Made by a program: the position numbers and the translations under genes
Shown here: piece by piece, positions 1-7,904 of the stretch
Layout: each line of letters begins with the position of its first letter
Numbering within the stretch: position 1 is the first letter of the stretch
Notes under the pieces: model-generated
What the model was told of the DNA's origin: nothing
What the model saw: only the letters and a program-made list of their open reading frames with translations
Database searches by the model: none
Origin: Caldimonas tepidiphila
Lineage (GTDB): Bacteria > Pseudomonadota > Gammaproteobacteria > Burkholderiales > Burkholderiaceae_C
NCBI RefSeq assembly: GCF_003569765.1
Contig: NZ_KZ983964.1
Span: forward strand, 234-49,068
Direction of reading: 5' to 3'
Length of the DNA stretch: 48,835 nucleotides

Positions 1-242
1 CGCGGGCGGCGAATAGCGGGTCCTGGAGGAATGAGGAGCTCGGGGCGGCATGGCGGTCGGTCGAGTGAGGACGCGGGAACCCGTCACGGCGGCGACGGGG
101 CGGACCGGCGCGAGGCGGCGCCGGGAACGTTTCGCAGTGTCCGGGGCGGGGAGGACGCCGTCAGTGCGTTTACGCACCGGCGCGGGCCGCCTCGCAAACG
201 GCCTGGGCCGGCGCCTTCCTGCAAGGGCGGCTGCGGCCCGGT
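1..242. other. Left-edge stretch without a recognisable gene
   Basis: This stretch lies downstream of the Crp-like gene and runs to the window edge. Open frames are present on both strands but are arginine- and alanine-rich, as expected for random frames in such GC-rich DNA, and none shows a family motif. A short inverted repeat (GTGCGT/ACGCAC at 164-177) has no T-tract on either strand, so I do not call it a terminator. It may contain the end of a gene that lies outside the window. Confidence 0.4.
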
Positions 243-953
243 TCAGGCCTGGCTGCGCTGCGCCTCGACCGCGCGGGCGAGCCCGGCGACGTCGGTGACG
301 AGCAGCGCGCGGCCGTCCCGGGCGAGCAGGCCCGAGCGCTGCAGGCGCGACAGCTCGCGCGAGACCTGCTCGCGGTAGGTGCTGATGCGGCTGGCGAGGT
401 CGGCATGGCGCGGGGCCGGGTCGAGCCGCGCGCGGTTGTCCTGCACGCCGGCCTCGTGCGCGAGGCGCAGCAGCTCGGCCTGCAGGCGCGGCGCCACGCC
501 GAGCGTGCTGAGCTCGATCACGCGCTCGGACAGGCTGCGCACCAGTCCCGCGAGCCGCTGCAGCACCTCGCGCGCGACGGCCGGCTCGCGCTCCAGCAGC
601 TCGGCGAACACCTCGCGCGGCAGCACCGCGAGCTCGCTGTCGTCGAGCGCCTGCACGTCCGCCGAGCGCGGCAGGCCGTCGATCGCCGCGACCTCGCCGA
701 ACCAGTCGCCCGCGTTCACGTCGCGGAAGGTGACCTGGCGGCCGCCGGCGGAGTAGCTCGTCACGCGCACCCGGCCCGCGACGACGAGGTAGACGCCGCG
801 GTCGCCGGACTGCCGGCTCACCACCTCCTCGCCCGCGGCGGCGCGCCGCCAGGCGCAGCGCTGCGCCAGCGCGTCGAGCCGCTCGTCGGTCAGGGCGGCG
901 AGCAGCGCGATGCGGCGCAGTGCGGATGGCAGGGCTTCGGTCTTCGGCGTCAT
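243..953 (-). CDS. Crp/Fnr-family transcriptional regulator
   Basis: This 236-residue protein has the usual Crp/Fnr layout and length. Residues about 15-130 form a cyclic-nucleotide-binding beta-barrel (GDRGVYLVVAGRVRV, then GDWFGEVAAIDGLPRSA, close to the phosphate-binding cassette). A long dimerisation helix follows near residues 130-165, then a winged helix with recognition helix STYREQVSRELSRLQRSGLL near the C-terminus. There is no N-terminal cysteine cluster, so an Fnr-type iron-sulfur sensor is unlikely. The FGE and R-S residues of the cassette suggest a cyclic nucleotide may bind, but this is inference. It is divergent from an adenylate cyclase, with 56 bases between the two starts, so the pair may form one cAMP circuit. 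The upstream Shine-Dalgarno sequence is weak. Confidence 0.85.
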   Translation of the reverse strand: MTPKTEALPSALRRIALLAALTDERLDALAQRCAWRRAAAGEEVVSRQSGDRGVYLVVAGRVRVTSYSAGGRQVTFRDVNAGDWFGEVAAIDGLPRSADVQALDDSELAVLPREVFAELLEREPAVAREVLQRLAGLVRSLSERVIELSTLGVAPRLQAELLRLAHEAGVQDNRARLDPAPRHADLASRISTYREQVSRELSRLQRSGLLARDGRALLVTDVAGLARAVEAQRSQA

Positions 954-1009
954 GGCAGGCGGGTCGGGAGGGCGCCTCGATTGTCCCCGCGCTCGGCGAT
1001 GATTGCCGC

Positions 1010-2629
1010 ATGCCGCTCACCCGACGCTCCCTCCGATGGACCACCGGCCTGGTGCTGCTGAGCTATGTCGGCACGCACCTGGCGAACCATGCGCTCGGGC
1101 TCGTGTCGCTGCCGGCGGCCGAGGCCGGACGCGAGGTCTTCCTCGCCGTCTGGCGCAGCCTGCCGGGCACGATCGCGTTCTACGGCGCGCTGCTGCTGCA
1201 CCTGGGGCTGGCGATCGACGCGCTGCTCGGGCGCTTCACGCTGCGCATGCCCTTCACCGAGGCGGTGCGCCTGCTGCTCGGCTTCGCGGTGCCGCTGCTG
1301 CTCGCCAACCACTTCGTGTACACGCGCCTCGCGCACGAGTTGCATGCCTATCCCGATCCCTACGCCCGCATCGTCGCGGGGCTGTGGGCGCGCGACGGCG
1401 GCACGCGCCAGCTGCTGCTGATGGCGATCGCGTGGACCCACGGCTGCCTCGGGCTGCACCTGGCGCTGCGGCACCGCCCCGGCTACCGGCGCCGCTTCCA
1501 CTGGGTGTTCTGCGCGATGCTGCTGCTGCCGCTGCTGGCCGCGCTCGGCTTCGTCTCGATGGCGCGCGAGCTGGAGGACCCGCGCACCGTGCATCCGGTG
1601 CTGCCGCCGCTGGCGGCCGGGCAGCGCCAGCGGCTCGACGCCACCACCGACGGCCTGCTGCTCGGCTTCGCGGCGCTCGGCGCGTCGGTGCTGCTCGTGC
1701 GCGGCGCGCACGGCTGGTGGCTGCGGGGCCGCGGCGCGCTGGTGCGCATCCGCTATCCGGATCGGGTGGTGACGGTGCCGCGCGGCTGGTCGGTGCTCGA
1801 GGCGAGCCGCGCGCACGGACTGCCGCACCTGTCGCTGTGCGGCGGCCGGGCGCGCTGCTCGACCTGCCGGGTGCAGGTGGACGCACCGCACCACGCTTGC
1901 AACCCGGTGTCGGACGAGGAGCGGCGCACGCTCGATCGCGTCGGCGCGGGGCCTGGCGTGCGCCTGGCCTGCCAGCTGCGCCCGGTGGCGGACATCGAGG
2001 TCACGCCGCTGTTGCCCGCGCGGGCCGCCGACGATCCGCTGCCGGCCCTGCAGACCGAGCAGGCGATCGCGATCCTGTTCATCGACCTGCGGCGCTGGAC
2101 CGGCCTGGCCGAGCAGCATGCGCCGCACGACCTCGTGTACCTGCTCGACCGCTACTTCGACGCCGTGGGCGCGGCGGTGCGCGACAGCGGCGGCGTGGCC
2201 AACCAGTTCGTCGGCGACAGCGTGATGGCGATCTTCGGGCTGCGCAGCGGCCTGCCGGCGGCATGCCGCCAGGCGCTCGACGCGGCCGCGCGCATCGCGC
2301 GGCGGCTGGACGCGCTGGGCGAGCGCCTCGAGGGCGAGTTCGGCCACCGGCTCGACTTCGGCATCGGCATCCACTGCGGCAGCGCGGTGGTCGCCGAGGT
2401 GGGCTGGCGCGACACGCGCACGCTGTCGGCGGTCGGCGACGCGGTCAACACGGCGAGCCGGCTGCAGGAGCTGACCAAGCGCTTCGGCGTGCGCTTCGTC
2501 GTGTCGGCCGAGGCGGCGCGCCTCGCCGGGCTCGACACCGCAGGCGTGGCGGCCGAGCCGGTGCTGCTGCGCGGGCGCCGAACCCCGATCGAGGTGCTGC
2601 CGCTGCAGCGGCTCGGCGGTACGCCCTGA
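1010..2629 (+). CDS. Membrane-bound class III adenylate cyclase with 2Fe-2S ferredoxin domain
   Basis: A 539-residue protein of three parts. Residues 1 to about 245 hold about six membrane segments with paired histidines (THLANHALGL near 22-31, further His in later helices), resembling the SdhC/cytochrome-b-like anchor of CyaC-type redox-sensing cyclases. Residues about 247-335 are a ferredoxin domain with cysteines 277, 283, 286 and 321 (C-x5-C-x2-C-x34-C, adrenodoxin-like spacing). From about 350 comes the class III cyclase domain, with metal-binding Asp359 (FIDLRRW) and Asp403 (FVGDSVMAIF), and SAVGDAVNTASRL. I chose the ATG at 1010 because it begins directly before the first membrane segment; an in-frame ATG at 920 would overlap the divergent regulator. 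Expected role: cAMP synthesis controlled by quinone or redox state at the inner membrane. ATP rather than GTP preference is inferred from the family. Confidence 0.85.
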   Translation: MPLTRRSLRWTTGLVLLSYVGTHLANHALGLVSLPAAEAGREVFLAVWRSLPGTIAFYGALLLHLGLAIDALLGRFTLRMPFTEAVRLLLGFAVPLLLANHFVYTRLAHELHAYPDPYARIVAGLWARDGGTRQLLLMAIAWTHGCLGLHLALRHRPGYRRRFHWVFCAMLLLPLLAALGFVSMARELEDPRTVHPVLPPLAAGQRQRLDATTDGLLLGFAALGASVLLVRGAHGWWLRGRGALVRIRYPDRVVTVPRGWSVLEASRAHGLPHLSLCGGRARCSTCRVQVDAPHHACNPVSDEERRTLDRVGAGPGVRLACQLRPVADIEVTPLLPARAADDPLPALQTEQAIAILFIDLRRWTGLAEQHAPHDLVYLLDRYFDAVGAAVRDSGGVANQFVGDSVMAIFGLRSGLPAACRQALDAAARIARRLDALGERLEGEFGHRLDFGIGIHCGSAVVAEVGWRDTRTLSAVGDAVNTASRLQELTKRFGVRFVVSAEAARLAGLDTAGVAAEPVLLRGRRTPIEVLPLQRLGGTP

Positions 2630-2642
2630 GCCGGGCGCAGCG

Positions 2643-3266
2643 CTACGGCCGCACGCGCCGGCCGTCCACGTGCACCTCGATCATCGCGTGCAGGTCCTCG
2701 AGCAGGTGCCGGTCGTGCAGCTGCAGCAGCGTCAGCCGCGCCAAGCCGCCGACGAAGCAGGCGGTCTCGAGCGCCGCGGCGCGCGGCGGCAGCCCCGCGC
2801 GCAACTCGCCGCGCTGCTGCGCCTCGCGGTGCACGCGCTCGAGCTTCTCGACCAGGCCCCGGTGCTTGGTGAGGTGCGCGGCGAGGTCCCCCGACATCGG
2901 GCCGACGTACTCGCACTTGAACACCATGATCTCCAGCACCTCGCGCAGCACCTCGCAGCCCGTCCAGGCCTCGACCAGCTGGGTCAGGAAGCGGTGCAGG
3001 CGGTCGAGCGGCGGCATCGACTGATCCTCGATCAGCAGGTCGTCAGAGCGCGCCATGTGCGGCAGCAGCGCGTCCTCGCGCATCGCCTTGAACAGCGCCC
3101 CCTTGTTCTCGAAGTGCCAGTAGATCGCGCCGCGCGTCACGCCGGCGGCATGCGCGATGTGCTCCAGGCTCGTGGCCGAAACGCCGCGCTCGTGGAAGGT
3201 GCGGCGGGCGGCCTCCAGGATCTGGCGGCGGGTCTGTTCGGCTTCTTCCTTGGTGCGGCGGGGCAT
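2643..3266 (-). CDS. TetR/AcrR-family repressor of the adjacent RND efflux operon
   Basis: A 207-residue TetR-type regulator from the ATG at 3266; an upstream ATG at 3305 is in frame but lies inside the operator. The N-terminal helix-turn-helix reads RRQILEAARRTFHERGVSATSLEHIAHAAGVTRGAIYWHFENK in separate recognisable blocks (ILEAARRTFHERG, GVTRGAIYWHFENKGALF at about residues 40-58), very like AcrR, TtgR and MexR-type local efflux repressors. The C-terminal helical ligand domain continues to the end. It is divergent from the adaptor/pump/channel operon and shares with it an AcrR-like palindrome. Role by family: represses the pump until a toxic ligand binds. The ligand cannot be read from sequence. 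Confidence 0.87.
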   Translation of the reverse strand: MPRRTKEEAEQTRRQILEAARRTFHERGVSATSLEHIAHAAGVTRGAIYWHFENKGALFKAMREDALLPHMARSDDLLIEDQSMPPLDRLHRFLTQLVEAWTGCEVLREVLEIMVFKCEYVGPMSGDLAAHLTKHRGLVEKLERVHREAQQRGELRAGLPPRAAALETACFVGGLARLTLLQLHDRHLLEDLHAMIEVHVDGRRVRP

Positions 3267-3297
3267 GGCGGTGAAGGGCGTGTCATCGAAGCGACAC

Positions 3298-3319
3298 ACA
3301 TACATTCGAGATTGTATGT
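3298..3319. promoter_or_regulatory. AcrR-like operator palindrome between tetR and the RND operon
   Basis: Seven-base arms ACATACA (3298-3304) and TGTATGT (3313-3319) pair perfectly around an 8-base centre in which two further pairs fit. The arms match the ACATACA/TGTATGT arms I recall for the enterobacterial AcrR operator. A possible plus-strand -10 (TATGAT, 3319-3324) overlaps the right arm, so repressor binding would block transcription of the efflux operon. The region is AT-rich compared with its surroundings. Confidence 0.75.
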
Positions 3320-3439
3320 ATGATAGCCGGATTCTCCGGCGTGTCGACTTCGTGTTGTTACCGATGAAGTCGGGGGTCGCTTCCCCGTTCTCCGCCCGGC
3401 CCCGCTATTCCTCCCCTTCTTCTCCTGCAGGCGCTCCTC

Positions 3440-4732
3440 ATGGTCCATGCACTCGATTCCGTTTCCGATCGGTCGCGCACCGCATCCCGCTTCCCCGGCA
3501 CGCCGGGACTCCGCGCCGCGGGCGGGGCGATCGCCCTCGCCGCGCTGCTGGCGGTGGCGGCCTGCGGCCAGCAGCAGGATGCTGCCGCGCAGGGCGCCGC
3601 CGGGGGGCCGGGCGGTGCCGGCGGCCCGCCGCCGGCGATGCCGGTGGCCGTGCAGGAGGTGCGACAGCAGGCCGTGCCGGTGACGATCGAGGCAGTCGGC
3701 CAGGCCGAGGGCTCGAAGGAGGTCGAGGTGCGCGCGCGTGTCTCGGGCCTGATCGAGCGCCAGCTCTACCAGGAGGGCGAGCGGGTCAAGGCCGGCGCGC
3801 CGCTGTTCCAGATCGAGCGCGCCCCGTTCGAGATCGCGCTGGCGCAGGCGCGCGCGGCGCTCGCGCAGGAGACCGCGCGGGCCGAGCAGGCGCGGCGCGA
3901 GGCGCAGCGCCTGGCGCCGCTGGCCCAGGCGCAGGCGATCAGCCAGCGCGAGCACGACGAGGCGGTCGCAACGCAGCGCGCGCTCGAGGCCTCGCTGCAG
4001 GCGGCGCAGGCGCGGGTGCGGGAGGCGGAGCTGAACCTGTCCTACACGCTCGTGAACGCGCCGATCGCCGGCATCACCGGCCGTGCGCAGAAGTCGCAGG
4101 GCAGCCTCGTGAGCCCGGGCAGCGACTCGCTGCTGACCACCGTCTCCCAGACCGACCCGATCTGGGTGCGCTTCTCGTTCTCGACCGAGGAGCAGGAGCG
4201 GCTGCAGCGCATGGACGCCGCGCAGCGCCGCCAGGCCTCGGTGCGCCTGCTCGACGCGAACGGCCAGCCGATTCCAGACGCCGTGGGGCGGCTGAACTTC
4301 TCCGGCTCGACGGTCGACCCGCGCCTGGGCACGGTGGCGCTGCGCGCCGAGTTCCCGAACCCGCGACTTGAGATCCTGCCGGGCCAGTTCGTGCGCGCGC
4401 AGGTGGTGCTCGGCGCGCAGCCGGCGGTGCTCGTGCCGCAGGCGGCGGTGATGCAGGGCGAGCAGGGCCGCATGGTCTGGACCGTGCGCGACGGCAAGGC
4501 CACGCCGACGCCGGTGCAGGTCGGCGGCTGGGTCGGCCAGGACTGGGCGATCCGCGGCGGCCTGAAGGAGGGCGACCAGGTGATCGTCAACAACCTGATG
4601 AAGCTGCGCCCCGGCGCCCCGGTGGCGCCGCAGGCCGCGGGCGCTGCCGGCGCGCCGGCCGGCGCCGCCTCGGCTCCGGCCGCCGGGGCCTCCGCGCCCG
4701 CGCCGTCCACCACCGCCTCGGCCGCGCGCTGA
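3440..4732 (+). CDS. RND efflux periplasmic adaptor (AcrA/MexA family lipoprotein)
   Basis: A 430-residue membrane-fusion protein. The N-terminus ends in a lipobox (VAAC, Cys42) after a hydrophobic stretch, so it is probably anchored to the inner membrane by lipid. The order of domains is typical: first barrel half (VTIEAVGQAEGSKEVEVRARVSG, about 73-95), lipoyl half, an alanine/glutamate/arginine-rich alpha-hairpin (about 135-195), second lipoyl half (LNLSYTLVNAPIAGITGRA), beta-barrel (ILPGQFVRAQVVLG) and membrane-proximal domain. The C-terminal 40 residues are a low-complexity Ala/Pro/Ser tail. It is the first gene of an operon; the pump starts 19 bases downstream. The 42-residue leader before Cys is long, and a later start is possible. 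Confidence 0.92.
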   Translation: MVHALDSVSDRSRTASRFPGTPGLRAAGGAIALAALLAVAACGQQQDAAAQGAAGGPGGAGGPPPAMPVAVQEVRQQAVPVTIEAVGQAEGSKEVEVRARVSGLIERQLYQEGERVKAGAPLFQIERAPFEIALAQARAALAQETARAEQARREAQRLAPLAQAQAISQREHDEAVATQRALEASLQAAQARVREAELNLSYTLVNAPIAGITGRAQKSQGSLVSPGSDSLLTTVSQTDPIWVRFSFSTEEQERLQRMDAAQRRQASVRLLDANGQPIPDAVGRLNFSGSTVDPRLGTVALRAEFPNPRLEILPGQFVRAQVVLGAQPAVLVPQAAVMQGEQGRMVWTVRDGKATPTPVQVGGWVGQDWAIRGGLKEGDQVIVNNLMKLRPGAPVAPQAAGAAGAPAGAASAPAAGASAPAPSTTASAAR

Positions 4733-4751
4733 GGCCAGGGAGTCCCCGCAG

Positions 4752-7700
4752 ATGTTTTCCCGCTTCTTCATCGAGCGCCCGGTCTTCGCCGGGGTGCTGT
4801 CGATCATCATCGTGCTCGCGGGCCTGGTGGCGATGCGGATCCTGCCGATCGCGCAGTATCCCGAGATCGCGCCGCCCACCGTCACCGTCACCGCGGTCTA
4901 TCCCGGGGCTTCCGCCGAGACGCTCGCGCGCACCGTGGCCGCGCCGATCGAGGAGCAGCTCTCGGGCGTCGAGGGCCTGCTCTACTTCAACTCGAGCGCC
5001 GCGTCCAACGGCCAGGTGACGATCACCGCCACCTTCGAGGTCGGCACCGACATCGACAAGGCCACCTTCAACATCAACAACCGGGTGCAGCTCGCCACGC
5101 CCCGCCTGCCCGACGAGGTGCGGCGCAACGGCGTGACGGTGGCCAAGCGCTCCAACAACATCCTGCTGGTGGTGGCGCTGAACTCGCCGCAGGGCACGCG
5201 CGACACGCTCTTCCTGTCGAACTACATCACGCAGAACGTGCTCGACGAGATGAAGCGCATCCCGGGCGTCGCCGACGCGACGATCTTCGGCGCGCGCGAG
5301 TACTCGATGCGGCTGTGGCTCAAGCCCGACCGCATGGCGCAGCTCGGCATCACGACGGGCGACATCGCTGCCGCGGTGGCGGGCCAGAACGCGCAGTTCG
5401 CCGCCGGCAAGATCGGCGCGGAGCCCGCGCCGGCGGGCCAGCAGCTCAACTACACGGTGACCGCGCGCGGACGCCTCGTGCAGCCGGAGGAGTTCGGCAA
5501 CATCGTGCTGCGCGCCTCCGGCCCCGGCGGCACGCTGCGCCTGAAGGACGTGGCGCGCATCGAGCTCGGCGCGCAGAGCTACGACCAGACCAACAGCGTC
5601 AACGGCCAGCCCGCGATCGCGTTCGCGGTCTTCCTGCAGTCGGGCGCCAACGCGCTCGACGTGGCCGACGGCGTGAAGGCGCGCGTGGCCGAGCTCAAGC
5701 GCGACCAGTTCCCCTCCGACGTCGACTACCTGATCCCCTACGACACCACCACCTTCGTGTCGGCCTCGATCCACGAGGTGGTCAAGACCATCGTCGAGGC
5801 GGCGCTCATCGTCGTGCTGGTGGTGTTCGTGTTCCTGCAGACCTGGCGCGCGACGCTGATCCCGATGCTGGCGGTGCCGGTGTCGCTGCTCGGCACCTTC
5901 GCAGGTCTCTGGCTGTTCGGCTTCTCGATCAACACGCTCACCCTCTTCGCGATGGTGCTGGCGATCGGCATCGTCGTGGACGACGCGATCGTCGTGCTCG
6001 AGAACGTCGAGCGGCTGATGCGCGAGGAGCGCATGGCCCCCTTCCCGGCGGCGGTCGAGGCGATGCGCGAGGTCTCCGGTGCGGTCATCGGCATCGTGCT
6101 GGTGCTGTGCGCGGTGTTCATCCCGGTGGCCTTCATGGGCGGCATCGCCGGCCAGCTCTACCGCCAGTTCGCCATCACGGTCGCGATCTCGGTGGTGCTG
6201 TCGGGCGTGGTCGCGCTCACGCTCACGCCGGCGCTGTGCGCGCTGCTGCTGAAGGCGCACGACCACGGCCACGGGCCGCTCGCGCCGCTGTTCGACCGCT
6301 TCAACCGCGGCTTCGACTGGCTCACCGGCCGCTACCTGTGGGCGGTCAAGGGCGCGCTGCGCTGGCGTCTCGTCGCGCTGCTGGCCTTCGCCGGCATCCT
6401 CGCGCTCGCCGCGCTGCTGCTCGCGCGCGTTCCCGGCAGTTTCGTGCCGCAGGAGGACCAGGGCTTCGTGATCGCCGCGGTGCAGCTGCCCGATGGCGCG
6501 ACGCTCGAGCGCACCAGCCGCACCACCGAGCAGCTGCGCCAGATGATGAAGGACAACCCGGCGATCCAGAACTTCTTCATCGTCAACGGCTTCGACCTGA
6601 TCGGCGGCGGCGCCAAGAGCAGCTCGGCGACGATCTTCGTCGCGATGAAGCGCTGGGAGGAGCGGCAGCAGACCTCGGCGCAGCTCGCGCAGGAGATGAG
6701 CGGCAAGGGCTTCGCGCTCGCCGACGGCATCGCCTTCGCGTTCGTGCCGCCGTCGATCCAGGGCTTGGGCCAGGCCGGCGGCTTCGAGGTCTTCGTGCAG
6801 GGCCGCACCGATGCCGACCCGCAGCGCCTCGCGCAGGTGACCAACGAGTTCATGGGCGCCCTGCGCGAGCACCCGGTGCTCACCGGCATCAACACCTTCT
6901 ACCGCGCGTCGGTGCCGCAGCTGCGCGTGGACGTGGACCGCGAGAAGGCGCTTGCGCTGGGCGTGCCGGTCAACGACGTGTTCGCGGCGCTGCAGGCGCA
7001 GATGGGCTCGCTCTACGTCAACGACTTCAACCTCGGCGGCCGCACCTACCGCGTGACGATGCAGGCCGACGCGCCCTACCGCGCGCGTCCCGAGGACCTG
7101 GGCGCGATCTACGTGCGCTCCGCAGGCAGCGGCCAGATGATCCCGCTCAAGGCGCTGATCCGCGTCGAGAGCATCGTCGGCCCCGAGCAGCTCGAGCGCT
7201 ACAACGGCTCCATCGCCGCCAAGGTGATGGGCAGCGGCAAGCCCGGCTACAGCTCGGGCGACGCGATCGCGGCGGTCGAGGAGGTGGCCGCGCGCGTGCT
7301 GCCCGCCGGCTACGCGATCGAGTGGACCGGCCAGGCCTTCCAGGAGAAGCGCACCGGCAACGCCTCGGTGTTCGCCTTCGGCTTCGCGCTGGTGATGGTC
7401 TACCTGATCCTCGCGGCGCTGTACGAGCGCTGGGGCGTGCCGCTGGCGGTCGTGCTCGCGGTGCCCTTCGCGCTGACCGGCGCGCTGGTCGCGGTCGCCT
7501 TGCGCGGCATGGAGAACGACATCTACTTCCAGATCGGCCTGGTGGTGCTGATCGGCCTCGCGGCGAAGAACGCGATCCTGATCGCCGAGTTCGCGATGCA
7601 GGGCATGAGCGAGGGCAAGAGCGCGCTCGACGCGGCGGTGGAGGCGGCGCGCCTGCGCTTCCGCCCGATCGTGATGACCTCGCTCGCCTTCATCTTCGGC

Positions 7701-7904
7701 GTGATCCCGCTCGCGATCGCCTCCGGCGCGGGTGCGGCGGCGCGCCAGTCCATGGGCACCGGCGTCGTCGGCGGCATGCTCGTCGCCACCTTCGTCGCAC
7801 CGATCTTCATCCCGCTGTTCTTCGCGCTGCTCACGCGCAAGCCGCGACCCAAGCACACCCACGGCCACGAGCTCAACGGCCCGGCCGCCGAGGAGGCCGT
7901 CTGA
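4752..7904 (+). CDS. RND multidrug efflux pump, inner-membrane transporter (AcrB/MexB, HAE1 type)
   Basis: At 1050 residues this has the normal AcrB length. The start is typical (FSRFFIERPVFAGVLSIII). The proton-relay residues are present: Asp410-Asp411 in transmembrane segment 4 (GIVVDDAIVVLENVERLM) and Lys939 in segment 10 (GLAAKNAILIAEFA). The duplicated periplasmic porter and docking domains are complete, and FVPQEDQGFV is the usual start of the second half. The C-terminus is basic and histidine-containing. By family, it uses the proton gradient to expel hydrophobic or amphiphilic compounds from the periplasm through the channel encoded next. An AGGGAG ribosome-binding site precedes the ATG, and its stop overlaps the next start (TGATG). 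Confidence 0.95.
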   Translation: MFSRFFIERPVFAGVLSIIIVLAGLVAMRILPIAQYPEIAPPTVTVTAVYPGASAETLARTVAAPIEEQLSGVEGLLYFNSSAASNGQVTITATFEVGTDIDKATFNINNRVQLATPRLPDEVRRNGVTVAKRSNNILLVVALNSPQGTRDTLFLSNYITQNVLDEMKRIPGVADATIFGAREYSMRLWLKPDRMAQLGITTGDIAAAVAGQNAQFAAGKIGAEPAPAGQQLNYTVTARGRLVQPEEFGNIVLRASGPGGTLRLKDVARIELGAQSYDQTNSVNGQPAIAFAVFLQSGANALDVADGVKARVAELKRDQFPSDVDYLIPYDTTTFVSASIHEVVKTIVEAALIVVLVVFVFLQTWRATLIPMLAVPVSLLGTFAGLWLFGFSINTLTLFAMVLAIGIVVDDAIVVLENVERLMREERMAPFPAAVEAMREVSGAVIGIVLVLCAVFIPVAFMGGIAGQLYRQFAITVAISVVLSGVVALTLTPALCALLLKAHDHGHGPLAPLFDRFNRGFDWLTGRYLWAVKGALRWRLVALLAFAGILALAALLLARVPGSFVPQEDQGFVIAAVQLPDGATLERTSRTTEQLRQMMKDNPAIQNFFIVNGFDLIGGGAKSSSATIFVAMKRWEERQQTSAQLAQEMSGKGFALADGIAFAFVPPSIQGLGQAGGFEVFVQGRTDADPQRLAQVTNEFMGALREHPVLTGINTFYRASVPQLRVDVDREKALALGVPVNDVFAALQAQMGSLYVNDFNLGGRTYRVTMQADAPYRARPEDLGAIYVRSAGSGQMIPLKALIRVESIVGPEQLERYNGSIAAKVMGSGKPGYSSGDAIAAVEEVAARVLPAGYAIEWTGQAFQEKRTGNASVFAFGFALVMVYLILAALYERWGVPLAVVLAVPFALTGALVAVALRGMENDIYFQIGLVVLIGLAAKNAILIAEFAMQGMSEGKSALDAAVEAARLRFRPIVMTSLAFIFGVIPLAIASGAGAAARQSMGTGVVGGMLVATFVAPIFIPLFFALLTRKPRPKHTHGHELNGPAAEEAV

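Noticed and set aside
164-177. Inverted repeat GTGCGT/ACGCAC near the left edge as a terminator of the Crp-like gene
   Set aside because: Stem is short and there is no T-tract on the minus strand.
4587-7868. A 1093-codon open frame antisense to the RND pump gene
   Set aside because: Its translation is Arg/His/Asp-rich low complexity without motifs, as expected for a frame opposite a GC-rich gene; the plus strand encodes a clear AcrB-type pump.
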